Origin: Cryptomeria japonica
Taxonomy: Eukaryota > Streptophyta > Pinopsida > Cupressales > Cupressaceae
Assembly: GCF_030272615.1 (NCBI RefSeq)
Contig: NC_081409.1
Span: forward strand, 210,744,257-210,808,256
Reading direction: 5' to 3'
Length of the DNA: 64,000 nucleotides
The translations under genes and the position numbers were made by a program. The notes under the pieces are model-generated. The model ran no database searches, was not told the origin of the DNA, and saw nothing but the letters and a program-made list of their open reading frames with translations. Positions 35,901-45,413 of the stretch are shown piece by piece (position 1 is the stretch's first letter; every line of letters starts with the position of its first letter).

Positions 35901-37012
35901 AATTCTTCCATGAAGAATCAGTCAGCCAATTCTATTTGACTTCCAAGTTGAATGCAATCTCTACAAGACATAGGCAACCTAGGCATTGGAGTGCTTGTAA
36001 TTTCATTATACATTGGTGCCAAAAAGAAGTCTACAAAATGGTTGTAGTTCTTTCTGTTATCATGCATCCTTATCTTTGGGGTCCAATCATATATTGGACA
36101 CTCTATTCTCTTCCCAGTCTTCTCATCAATCTTATAGCTCACAATTTGAAGCTTGTTGGTCTCAAATATTGCACGATACTTGGATAGAAGGAGATAGCAC
36201 AGGTAGGATGAGAACCTAAATGTCTTACAGGAACCTTTTTTGATCATTAGTAACTGTTTTTGCATGGATTTTACAATGTGCTCAATAAAATTATATCTTA
36301 CTGGCTGACCTGCACAATGGATATTATAAATCAGTTCAAGAAGGCTTGCACCGACTTCCCTATCATTTTCCAATCCCAGGCAAAACGACAGCAAGGAAAT
36401 AGTATCCCCAACCCATGGAACAAAAATTTTAGAATCATAAGGAGGCTTATGATTCTGATCCAACACAATACCAGTACCAATCTTTATTAGAGCTTTGATA
36501 AATGAATCTCTGTGACTTGGATCAAGACTCTCATAATTCTCTGCCAGCTTTCCTAGGTCAATTTGGACGTTTGAGTTTTGGGCTTCAAATCCTAGGTTCA
36601 ACAAATGAGCAAATTCTCCCTCGTTTATGGATAGAATTTCCTCTTTTGTATTTTTATTGACAATTGCTATTTTATCTTCATCATAATTTTCAGCGTAGAC
36701 CATGACAAAATTAGGGCAAGGGAATACTTCAAGTAACACCATGCTTCCCAATCCAACATCCCACGATGCGATTTTATTTGTTTTTTGTTGTAACATTGGG
36801 TTGAAAACAGTAAATTTTTCCCTAGATGCATCTGTCGCCTTACTAGACAATGTATATCTAATATCTATGATACGCTTTTCACCATGGATAGCAGGGTCAT
36901 AAATATCATGGTATTCATCAGTGAAACCTGGTGTTTTAACCAGTTCGGTTAGGTACATTTTGTTTTTCACTTGGCTTCTTGTAGAACTACTACTTCCTGT
37001 TTTCCCCATCAC
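32929..37012 (-). pseudogene. G-patch and coiled-coil cargo gene of hAT
   Basis: The minus frame starts MMGKTGSSSSTRS at 37012 and runs about 1,360 codons with few lesions: TGA near 35920, adjacent TAG and TAA at 35771-35776, a frameshift near 33950 and a stop near 33867. The text reads as one protein across them. The N-terminal about 430 residues form a globular, helical domain (FVPWVGDTISLLSFCLGLEN, FRFSSYLCYLLLSKYRAIF) that recalls the transposon-associated domains of plant retroelement env-like proteins; that likeness is weak. GANLVEKMGFEGGGL then GEGIWYPL (about 34993-35068) fits a G-patch, though the GLG glycine is Cys-shifted. A Ser/Thr/Gly/Pro-rich linker and a long Glu/Lys coiled coil (about 34030-33550) follow, then a helical tail. 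It converges on the transposase gene. I do not recognise its function. Dimerisation and nucleic-acid binding are guesses. Confidence 0.7.
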
Positions 37013-37329
37013 TATTATTGTTAATAATTCAAAATAATGCTAGATAAAAACCTGAAAATGCTAACCCTCAAATTGGACCATGGGATTACCAAAAGCAAAA
37101 AAGGCGGGATGTAGGTGTTCTAGATTTTACCCGGAAATTGGAATTTCTATTTCACTAGATTGGCGCAAACAGTCTCTGTTGCAACTTGCATTCCTCAATC
37201 TAGTAGCTGTTTCTGAATCTCCCTCAATTTACAGGTTTGTCCAAGAAATGAAAGACGATTATGATTTACGAGTCTCTTATTTTGAAAACTCTAAAAAGTA
37301 GAAAAGTAAAACCTAAATGGCAAAATATC

Positions 37330-37521
37330 AAGAATCATGTTGTAATTTTATTAATTACTATTAATAACTATTCGATGTCGAATGACAAAACATTCATTAC
37401 TTCAGTATAAATTCTGAGGACATTAAGAATCATGTTGTAATTTTATTATTTATTATTAATAAGTATTCGATGTCGAAGGACAAAACATTCACTACTTCAG
37501 TATAAATTCTGAGGACATTAA
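37330..37521. repeat. Two tandem 95-bp repeats
   Basis: A unit from AAGAATCATGTTGTAATTTT to CTGAGGACATT is present twice, starting at 37330 and 37425. The first unit's interior reappears inverted at the very end of the window (to 64000). Bases 37013-37329 upstream hold only a 73-codon open stretch with no recognisable content. Confidence 0.85.
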
Positions 37522-37528
37522 ATGTAAT

Positions 37529-38560
37529 ACGTTCAATTTTGGGCGAAGTTCTCCCAAATGTGTTCACTTCCCACATTCGGGCCGAAATCCACCCTAAGCC
37601 ATTGATCTTTGCTCATCCAATGGACGAGGGACCAAGGTACCTGTTGTGACTTTACGGGTTTGTTTTTTAAGTCTGTTTAATAATTTTAAACTTCCGTCTG
37701 AAAAAGTGCTTTATAGACTTACTTATATTTAATTAAATTTAAAACGTTTCAATTCTGGGCGAATTTCTCCCAAATGTGTTCACTTCCCACATTCAGGCCG
37801 AATTCCACCCTAAGTCGTTGATCTCTGTTCATCCGACGGTCGATGGTACCTATTTTACGATGTAGTGGGTCCCACGACTTTTGCCATTTTTCTGGCACGT
37901 CACCATAATCGTGTCACTTTTCGAGTTTGATTTTTAGTCTATTTAATCATTTTAAACCTCTGCCCGAAAAAAGCTTTATAGACTTAATTATATTTAATTA
38001 CATTTAAAATGTCCAATTTCGGGCGAAGTTCTCCCAAATGTGTTCACTTCCCACATTCGGGCCGAAATCCACCCTAGTCGTTGATCATTGTTCATCCAAC
38101 GGTCGATGGTACCTGTTTTAAGATGTAGTGGGTCCCATGACTTCTGCCATTTTTCTGGCACGTAACCATACTCATGTCACTTTTCCGGTTTGATTTTTAG
38201 TCTATTTAATCATTTTAAAATTCTGCCCGAAAAAGAGATTTTTAGACTTAATTATATTTAATTAAATTTAAAATATCCAATTTCGGGTGAAGTTCACTTC
38301 CCACATTTGGGCCGAAATCCACCCTAGTCGTTAATCTTTGTTCATCCAACGGTCGATGGTACCTATTTTTAGATGAAGTGGGTCCCACAACTTTTGCCAT
38401 TTTTTCTGGCACGTCACCATACTTGTGTTACTTTTCGGGTCTGTTTTTAAAGTCTACTAAATCATTTTAAAATTCCGCCCGAAAAAGAGATTTATAGTCT
38501 ATAGACTATAGACTTTCACTTAATTCTATTTAATTAAATTTAAAATGTTCAATTCCGGGC
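37529..38560. repeat. Array of about 264-bp tandem repeats
   Basis: Four units plus a partial fifth begin near 37529, 37746, 38010, 38274 and 38548. Each carries CAATTYYGGGCGAA, GTTCACTTCCCACATTCGGG, CCGAAATCCACCCTA, GTTCATCCAACGGTCGATGG and a TTTAATTAAATTTAAAA end. Unit lengths are about 217, 264, 264 and 273. No coding potential is seen. The same array, inverted, is at about 62860-63960. A diverged single unit lies at about 41500-41650. Confidence 0.88.
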
Positions 38561-39069
38561 ATTGGGCAATAGTTTGAGATAACTATTAAATATAATGTTA
38601 ATATTATTTGTAAAAATTTTAAATTCAAAAATAGTATAAAACATGAAACTTAGTTTCTAGAATAAAACAAATAACTAAATAAAAATATAAATTTTGATAT
38701 GCAATTTGAAAGGTAAAAGTTTAATATTAAAAAGAAAACATTCAATATTAAATCTAAAATATTAATTTAACGTTTAACAAAATTCTTTGAAAATATGTTT
38801 ACGATATATAATTTTCAAAAATAGTTTAAAAATATATATAAAATTTCAACATAAATTTAGTCTATTAATTTAAAAAAATGTGCAATTGCAGTCCTCAACT
38901 TGTTAAGGCGAGCAAATTTGGAAAGTACAAATGCCAAGATGGCGATTAATTGTTGCACAAGGAGTTGTCTGCGGCATGCCGCACGAAAGGAGGAAGGGGA
39001 GGATGGCAGGAAATCTTTTTCCTGATCTCATGGCATTAATGTCCTATCGCGCACATTCATTACCCGGCC
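38561..39069. other. AT-rich spacer between array and ORF-A
   Basis: Very AT-rich DNA (38580-38880), then a more balanced stretch with TTGTTAAGGCGAGCAAATTTGG. There is no gene. It is conserved in the inverted copy (62340-62830), including the AT-rich part. Confidence 0.6.
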
Positions 39070-39075
39070 TATAAG
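39070..39075 (+). promoter_or_regulatory. TATA-like box upstream of ORF-A
   Basis: CCTATAAGAG lies about 150 bases before the ORF-A reading. The same CCTATAAGA is retained in the inverted copy at about 62319-62328, which supports it as a promoter element. Confidence 0.45.
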
Positions 39076-39222
39076 AGTTAAGACGGAGGCAGATTTTTTT
39101 ACCTTTTCATCTGTGTACCACTTTTTGCTTTGAAGCAGTTGCAGAACAAATCTGTAGTTCGTAGAATCGTACCTTCTATAAGACATTTTTTGCAGGAAGT
39201 GATTTTGAAATTGCAGGTGACA

Positions 39223-39930
39223 ATGGAGGCCAATTTCACACTTCGAACAAACAAGAAGTTGGTGCCCTTTTTGGGCAAAGTATCTGATAAACAAATGCAA
39301 GGACTGTTCAGGTTTAAGGAGGAGAAGTTGTGGGCGGCAGCTTGACTGATGCTTGCGGAGGAGGTGGCACATATTAGTCACCAATATCGAACTAACATGG
39401 AGGTTTACTCTCTGATTATGGCGTGGGCCTGTGAATTCGAACCGGAGGTGGAAAAGGTAAAACTCACATTGGTCAAATTGATTGATGGGGAGTTTTTGAT
39501 TAACCTAGATTCAATCTTGGAGTGGGTGGTGCTAGGAGTTGGCATTCGAATTATGGAAGGGGACAACCAGGAGGAATTGCTTCCTTTTATTCGTGGCCCA
39601 AAGGATGAAATCAAATACCAGTGCCGTGAACGAGCCTGAGTGGGGTGGGAAAAGATGAAACTCTTTGTTAAATTAACGAGGGTGGATGAAGTCCTGAATG
39701 CTTTGCATGTGGTGGCAAGGATGGAGGTTGGTAGGGCATTGAGAGATAGGGCTAAAGAAGGAAGGGCCATACAACTACTAGCAAGCTTGGAGGGCAACCC
39801 CGACTTCGGTTTCCTAAACTGCATTCCAAAAATGAAAGTTGAAGCGGCAAAAGGGAAAGCCAAAGCATCGACCTCTGAGGAGGGAAGGGACTGGGAGGAA
39901 GCGACCCAGGGGGATAGTGAGACTGAGTGA
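39223..39930 (+). pseudogene. ORF-A, unrecognised cargo gene of hAT
   Basis: A single frame of about 235 codons has two stops (TGA near 39343 and 39637) and no frameshift. The N-terminal part reads NKKLVPFLGKVSDKQMQGLF. After the first stop comes MLAEEVAHISHQYRTNMEVY and a helical core ending LVKLIDGEFLINLDSILEWV. The C-terminal third, TRVDEVLNALHVVARMEV, ends in a charged, probably disordered tail (EEGRDWEEATQGDSETE). The second TGA is CGA in the inverted copy, so it is a new lesion. The first TGA is shared by both copies, so translation may really have begun at the downstream Met (39349), or the lesion predates the duplication. I see no signal peptide, membrane segment or known motif. It converges on ORF-B with a 600-bp spacer. 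Confidence 0.65.
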
Positions 39931-40526
39931 GCAGCCTATCGGCAATGAACTAGTTTTTTTGTCTGCTTGCTATAACATGTGGACAAATTTTGTATCTTGA
40001 AACGTTTCAATTAATTAATGAAAAAACCTTGACTGATAAACTTTTGTATCTTGCAACTTTTGAAATTTTGTATTTTGAATGACTATATAGTAATAGTATA
40101 TATTTATAAAATTATAATCAACCATAATCAATGTACAAATAATTAATGGAATGAATTGATTTTTTTTTATAGCATTACATAAAAAGATCACGGTATTAAA
40201 TTTATTTCCATTGTTTAACAAATAATTGAAATAACGTAGCTCATATACAAAAAGCATTTGAAAGAAATTAATTAATAAAAATGAAATAGAATTATAGAAA
40301 GCATTTTTATATCCATAAGACTGTAAGAGGCAAAGTGAAACAAATTGGAATTTGAAAAATTATCATTAATATTTATGCTTTTGAAATTTACAATTTTTTC
40401 GTCAGAGACTTGAGTCCCCCAAAAACTTAAAAGCCAAAATGAGTGAGCCACTGGCACTCAGCCTGTTAGGGTTCAAGGACATAGGAAAAAAAAACTACAT
40501 GTAGTGGAATTGTTTACAATTTTTCC
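39931..40526. other. Spacer between convergent ORF-A and ORF-B
   Basis: AT-rich, non-coding and conserved in the inverted copy (59978-60579). It presumably holds the 3' ends of both genes. Only short chance ORFs are present. Confidence 0.6.
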
Positions 40527-41102
40527 CTAAGAATTTGGCCCTCCTTCCATGTAGAATTCTTCAAACAGCATAAGCTGAGAGAATTCTTCAAGCCACATGT
40601 AGTTTGGAAAGTCATCCAGGAGGAACCATTTCTAGAGGAAGTCCTTGCCAATCCGCACCCATTTTCTATGACGTGTCAGCTGCTCCGCATTCAGGTTTAG
40701 GAGAAACAGTTGCCTGGCCACTAGCAGTGTTTGGTCAGGGAGGAGAAGCTTGGATAAATCACTCGCCCAAGGGATCCCCACCCCTACTTCTGCAAGAATG
40801 ACAAGAGTAATGTCATCTCCAAGGAAGTCTTCCTTAAAAACCTTCCTCAACAGCATCAGCATATCCACCTTGTCTCCTCCCAAGTCCAGAAGAGACGCTA
40901 AGAAGCGGGATGTAAGGTCTATGTTAACACGGTACCTATTTTTGTTTCGCAAAAATTCTTTGCCCAGCACCATCCACACAGCTTCATTGGTGAATGACCC
41001 AACCTCCTTGCAGACTGATTGGAGGGTTGGGTCTCTAACGGAGCCTAGAAAGGCCCTCTGGTCCTCTGCAGAAATGCTTCTCAAGCGGATGGGAGTGTCC
41101 AT
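40527..41102 (-). pseudogene. ORF-B, unrecognised cargo gene of hAT
   Basis: The minus frame from the ATG at 41102 (MDTPIRLRSISAEDQRAFLG) to TAG at 40527 is 191 codons with one internal TAG at 40632-40634. At that position the inverted copy has CAG, so a single C-to-T change broke an otherwise complete gene. The ten extra codons up to 41132 lack similarity support, so I prefer MDTP. The protein is helical and Leu-rich (SRFLASLLDLGGDKVDML, LLPDQTLLVARQLFLLNL) and ends with an aromatic, acidic segment (DDFPNYMW, FYMEGGPNS). A TATATA tract on the minus strand lies near 41229-41236. There is no known motif. It is a partner of ORF-A by constant pairing in both copies. Confidence 0.68.
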
Positions 41103-41499
41103 CTTGAGAAAACAGATTAACAAATTAAACAACCTAAGCAGTGAGCCTATAAACCTAAAATACCGTGAGCTCTGACGATTTATCTACTAAATGGCAAAGG
41201 CTAATTGAAGATGAAAGAAGCAGAGATCATATATAAATTGTTGAAGCTCTTGATTGTAATAATTACTTCTTTAACAGTATTAACTGCTATAAAAAAAATT
41301 TAATCTTTCGTATCTCTACAAATCTTTCCCATAAATGCACGAGTGTGCGTAATTGGAAACAACTATGAACCAGTACCAAATTAGCAAGTATCACATTGGA
41401 AGTCATGGGGACAGAGTGGATTGTCGTAAGTGAAAAGATATATATTAAATGAATGAAATTATTGATCGTGATTCATGATATTTGATACGTGTCTATTGA

Positions 41500-41650
41500 A
41501 TCCAATTCCATTCTGGGCACTTTCTGGTGAGCTATGTTCTCTTCAGAAAATTGGGCCGAAATAAAACTTCAGCCATTGATATACGATCATCGAACAGTTT
41601 AAAATCATTGATAGATTTTAGGTATGTGTCACCCTTTACGTGTCAAAGAG
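41500..41650. repeat. Diverged unit of the 264-bp repeat
   Basis: CCATTCTGGGCAC, AAATTGGGCCGAAAT and CAGCCATTGATATACGATCATC follow the order of the repeat units at 37529-38560, in the same orientation. The ORF-A/ORF-B segment is therefore bracketed by direct copies. The neighbouring 41690-41725 is a short GATGT microsatellite. Bases 41103-41499 hold no gene. Confidence 0.55.
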
Positions 41651-41827
41651 GCCGCACTTACTAATACATCGTGCAGAGTCCGGACTCAATGTATTATGTG
41701 ATGTGATGTACTGATGTGATGTGATGTGCCTTGTCTATTAATGGCAATGAATTTATGAAATCGCCAATGAATTATATATTATACCATAAATAACAAAATA
41801 TTCACCAAAACAAATTAAAAAAATTTC

Positions 41828-42192
41828 AAGCGGTGGATAAAAATCACCAATACATTTAAATAATTTTCAAGCGGTGGATAAAAATCACTAATACATGTAA
41901 ATAATTTTTCCTTCGGAGTAAAAATTTTCGCTCATACAATTATATATTTGTTCCTTTTAACAATAATTATTCGCCTCCCACAATAAATATTTTTCCCATA
42001 GAACAAGGTATTATTCGCCAGAAATTTATGGCATTTTCGCACCCTAGAAAAAAAATTGCCAATACAAAATAACTTTTTCGTCATTTAAAAAAAAAATTTC
42101 GCTATCGATATGAAAATTTCCCCCCGAAAATAATGTCTGATTCGCCAGGATTTTACACAGTTGCCCGGGGGGGTTTCTTAAAGTTATCCCTG
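41828..42192. repeat. Right terminal and subterminal repeats of hAT
   Basis: Two tandem 41-bp units with CAAGCGGTGGATAAAAATCA (41828 and 41869) are followed by TTCGCC at 41970, 42014 and 42141, with several TTCGC variants. The element ends in AAAGTTATCCCTG, the inverted match of the left end. The last 50 bases contain a C/G run. Confidence 0.75.
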
Positions 42193-42200
42193 CTTGTATC

Positions 42201-43320
42201 GTCGCTTCTTTGACCAAACCCTTCTCAGGTATCTCAAGTATAATGAATCTCAAACTACTTTATAACAGGTCCACGATGGTGTTTGTGGAGGTCATTTTAA
42301 TAGTTTAAGTCGTGAAGAAACTAACAAGAGGAAGATACTATTGGCCGACCATGGAAAAGGAAGCTCATGCCTTTGTAAAGAAATGTTGGAAATGTCAGAT
42401 TCATGGAGACTTGATTCATGTGCCAGCACAATAATTTGAGCTATTACATCCCCTTAGCCCTTCTCTTAGTGGGGAATCAACCTTATAGGAAATATTCATC
42501 CTCCCTCAGCCAATGGACACAAGTTTGTTATCACAACCACCGAATATTTTACCAAATGGATTGAAGCCATTCTTATGATTTATATCACCGGCATCCAAAT
42601 TTCCAAGTTCATTCTTAACTACATTATATGTCGCTATGGAATCCCTTTGGCCATCATTACCGACAATAGTCGCCCATTCAAGAACAAATATGTAAAAGAA
42701 CTTTGTGCCAAGTTTTATATCCAACGTCGTTTCTCCTCCCCGTACTATTTGCAGAGTAACGGTCAAGCGGAGGTATCTAATAAGACCATTATTAAAATTC
42801 TTAAGAAAAGTATCAATAATGTTGGTTGTGATTGGCATGTACAACTAAATCTTTCTCTATGGGCATACCGAACTAGTACCCGAACCCCTACCGGTACTAC
42901 ACCTTACTTCCTAGTATATAATACAAAAGTTATTCTTCCCCTTGAGGTCAAAATCCCTTCACTAAGAGTCTCCTTATGCAACATTGTAGATGATGAAGAG
43001 TACCTGATCTCCAAATTGCATGATTTAGAAATATTGGATGAGCAATTACAGGCCACTCTGGCTCATTTGCAATCATATCATAATCATCTCCATAGGAACT
43101 ACAACAAGAAAGTGAAAGATAGGCACTTTGAAATCGGAGACTTGGTCCTCAGAATGAATCCTAAGAATCAACAAGAACAGGATAAACTAGGATAATTTGA
43201 ACCTAATTGGCTAGGTCCTTATGTGGTCACTGCATATTTTGGAGCTGGTGCTTAGCAATTGGCGACATCAAAGGGAGAACCCTTGTCTAAACCAGTCAAC
43301 ATCATGTATCTTTGCAAATA
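42201..43320 (+). pseudogene. pol: Gypsy C integrase
   Basis: The reading resumes right after the hAT target duplication with RRFFDQTLLRYLKYNESQTT and VHDGVCGGHFN, the zinc-binding HHCC region. The core shows GINLIGNIHPPSANGHKFVI, where Gypsy integrases have D in place of the N of GIN, so the first catalytic Asp is lost. The second Asp (IITDNSRPF) and the Glu (SNGQAEVSNKTI) remain. The open part 42575-43195 continues to RHFEIGDLVLRMNPKN, then after a stop EPNWLGPYVV, the C-terminal domain. No chromodomain is seen, as expected for Tat. It is inactive. Confidence 0.9.
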
Positions 43321-43330
43321 ATATAGGTGA

Positions 43331-43530
43331 GTCTATATATGATCCTGAAAAAAAGAACAAAAAAATTGATATATGATCTTGAAAAAAAAAAGAAAAAAAA
43401 AATCGATATATGGATCCTAAAAAAAGAGAAAGAAAAAAAATCATTAGCCCATTTTGTGAAAACCTAGCAAACAGGCACTTTGGGTAAGTACCATGGTGAA
43501 AACCTAGCAAATAGGTGCCATGCATAGTAA
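43331..43530 (+). repeat. Short tandem repeats in Gypsy C 3' region, array 1
   Basis: Three units of GATATATGATCCTGAAAAAA type (about 36 bp, purine-rich) lie at 43331-43445. A duplicated GTGAAAACCTAGCAAA segment follows at 43457-43526. Tandem repeats downstream of integrase are well known in Tat/Ogre elements. Confidence 0.75.
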
Positions 43531-43802
43531 GTCATTGCCCCATTATCTATCAACATTCATTCTGAATCTTATCCCTGTTAGTGATAAATTTTTCATCCAT
43601 CATGCCAATGCAATTCCCTAGATCCTCCTATCATAGCTTGGAACTGGTCGACAGTCGTTGCTACTTTGAAACCAATCCTGTATATATTTCTCACTTTGGC
43701 CCTGAAATATAGTTTTATGAAGGTTGGGGGCATCTCCTTTATCATGATCAATCATTGGAATCCTTCATGTCAAAAGGTTGGAGAATGACGTGTGTACATA
43801 GC

Positions 43803-43990
43803 TAAAATGACCTGAAAAAAATCCTAAAAAATTGTAAAATGACCTGAAAAAATACTAAAAATTGTAAATGGCCTGAAAAAATCCTAAAAATTGTAAAACG
43901 TCCTGAAAAAAATCCTAAAAATTTTAACATGACTTGAAAAAAACCTAAAAACTGTTAAATATCTTGAAAAAAATCCTAAAATGTCTTTGA
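43803..43990 (+). repeat. Short tandem repeats in Gypsy C 3' region, array 2
   Basis: About six imperfect units of near 30 bp, each containing GACCTGAAAAAATCCTAAAA and a TTGTAAAA spacer. Confidence 0.85.
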
Positions 43991-45216
43991 AAAAAATTAA
44001 AACATCCAAATAGTAGCCTAAAGCAATCTCCAAAAAAAATCAAATAACCACAAAAATCCAAATAAAATTCAAAACAATAAAAAAACCCAAGCATTAATCA
44101 TCATCTTTTGTCCACAATTTTCTTTCATCAATAAACTTGTCCCTTGAAATAGATAGATAATTTAGCAGACACAAATGGAAAGTTCATAACATTGCGCTTA
44201 TCAAATCAAGCATTAATAGGAAAACCCTCAATCAGATCAACAAGTCAGACAAATCAAACTTGTCAAATCAATCAATCAACTTGTCTTTTGTCCAACTTTC
44301 ATTTGTCTTATACAAGCTGAAGTATACTCGAAACCAGACTACGTCATATGAGATATTCCATTCTTGAAACCAGACATCATGATCGTCCTATCAAACACAA
44401 ACACAAACTATCAAATTTGACAACAAAGATCAGAATGGTTGTTGGCTCGCTTGGTCTAGTGAGTCTTATATTTTCTTGATTTATCTTTGGTCATGTTCCT
44501 ATGCTATTCAAGGATATCACTGAGTGATGAGAGTGGTTAGGATGGTTCATAACCTCTTTTGTTATTGATTTTTGTTTGTCGGATGTTGTCCATGATGTTT
44601 TGAATCATGTATATCTTGGGTGTCTGTGCTAGTTCCATCATTTTATGACAAAAATGCACATACCTCGACCCTTGATATACAACCCAATTTTTCAGAACAT
44701 GTCATGGACACGTTCCTTGTCTATAATGTATCTATTTTTATTGCAAAAAAGGATTGAATTATTGCTCTAGCCATATATATCACGATGCGATGTATCTGTT
44801 TTGCCATATTAAAATAAAAGCTCTCTATCGCCAAAGGTACATGAAAGAAAGCAAGCTATCACACGACTTACTCACTCTTGTTCTTAGTTTAACCTCCCTT
44901 TTCTAGTTACTAATGTCCCTTGCTTTAGTAAATCCCATTTCTAAATCTTGTGCTCTATCACCTCCAAATGCATGTCACATATCCATTATGCATCTGCAAC
45001 ACGTTAGTACATTCTCATATCATATAGTTTGCATATCATACATAATAAAAATCATTCACTTATCAGTTCCATTGCATACATGTAATCAAATGCATTATCA
45101 TAGTCATACACATCATAAGTACCATAACATCTCAAATCACATAGGCATATGCCATATATCATCATAAGATATAACACAGTACGCAATGTCCATCTCAAAA
45201 TTGAGCACGCGGGCTT
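43991..45216 (+). other. Non-coding 3' part of Gypsy C
   Basis: AT-rich, without recognisable ORFs. I looked for a copy of the LTR at 12900-14738 and did not find one, so the 3' LTR is missing, diverged or deleted. An ATATCAT-rich stretch lies near 45020-45170. Confidence 0.4.
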
Positions 45217-45221
45217 GGTAT

Positions 45222-45413
45222 TGTTAGGAAATAGTTCTTTAAACTCACATACATTTAATCTATTTCCTACATAATCCATGAAAGAAAATAATGCATACAA
45301 GCTTACGAAATCACCATAGTGCAAAGATAAAATAGACAAGCCACAAGATAACACAAGATATATCCTGGGAAAACCCTCATGAGGGAAAAACCCAACCTCC
45401 AAAAGCATGCATA
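45222..45413 (-). repeat. 3' LTR of element D, left piece
   Basis: TGTTAGGAAATAG (plus-strand sense) to the Copia insertion point. The flanking GGTAT at 45217-45221 is the presumed target duplication. It continues at 53102 after the inserted Copia. It carries GGTTTTTCCCTCATGAGGG on the minus strand near 45370-45390. Confidence 0.8.

Larger units (their letters stand above)
28370..42192. mobile_element. Large hAT transposon (13.8 kb) with cargo genes
   Basis: The 8-bp target duplication CTTGTATC is perfect at 28362-28369 and 42193-42200, the size made by hAT transposases. The ends are imperfect inverted repeats: CAGAGTTTACTTTA on the left, and CAGGGATAACTTTA read inward from the right (11 of 14 match). 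Subterminal TTCGCC and GGTGGATA motifs recur at both ends. The insertion splits one Gypsy pol exactly, which independently confirms both ends. Inside are a hAT transposase pseudogene (+), a long G-patch/coiled-coil gene (-), two small unrecognised genes (ORF-A +, ORF-B -) and tandem repeats. Autonomous hAT elements are usually only a few kb, so roughly 10 kb is extra. Part of it (37330-41039) has an inverted copy at 59466-64000. Confidence 0.92.
12900..45216 (+). mobile_element. Tat-type Gypsy element C, composite and interrupted
   Basis: This is one Gypsy element read left to right: a putative 5' LTR ending at 14738, a primer site, a long leader, gag, protease, a G-patch-like linker, RT, RNase H, a second (archaeal-type) RNase H, integrase and a tandem-repeat-rich 3' region. 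The order and the dual RNase H are typical of the Tat/Ogre lineage. It has been opened three times: by a solo LTR (15483-18156), a minus-strand LTR (about 20292-21814) and the hAT (28370-42192). Without them the body would be about 14 kb. No 3' LTR matching the left LTR was found before the next element at 45222, so both outer limits are approximate. Confidence 0.6.

Noticed and set aside
37080-37301. 73-codon ORF just upstream of the hAT cargo gene
   Set aside because: No motif, no second copy to compare and a length expected by chance. It could only be a stray exon, which I cannot support.
40604-41175. Plus-strand ORFs at 40604-40801 and 40750-41175
   Set aside because: They are antisense to ORF-B, whose frame is conserved in the second copy. 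The plus frames are not.
43350-43445. A-rich tract that could be a LINE poly(A) tail
   Set aside because: It is a tandem repeat directly following Gypsy integrase, and there is no LINE coding sequence or target duplication.
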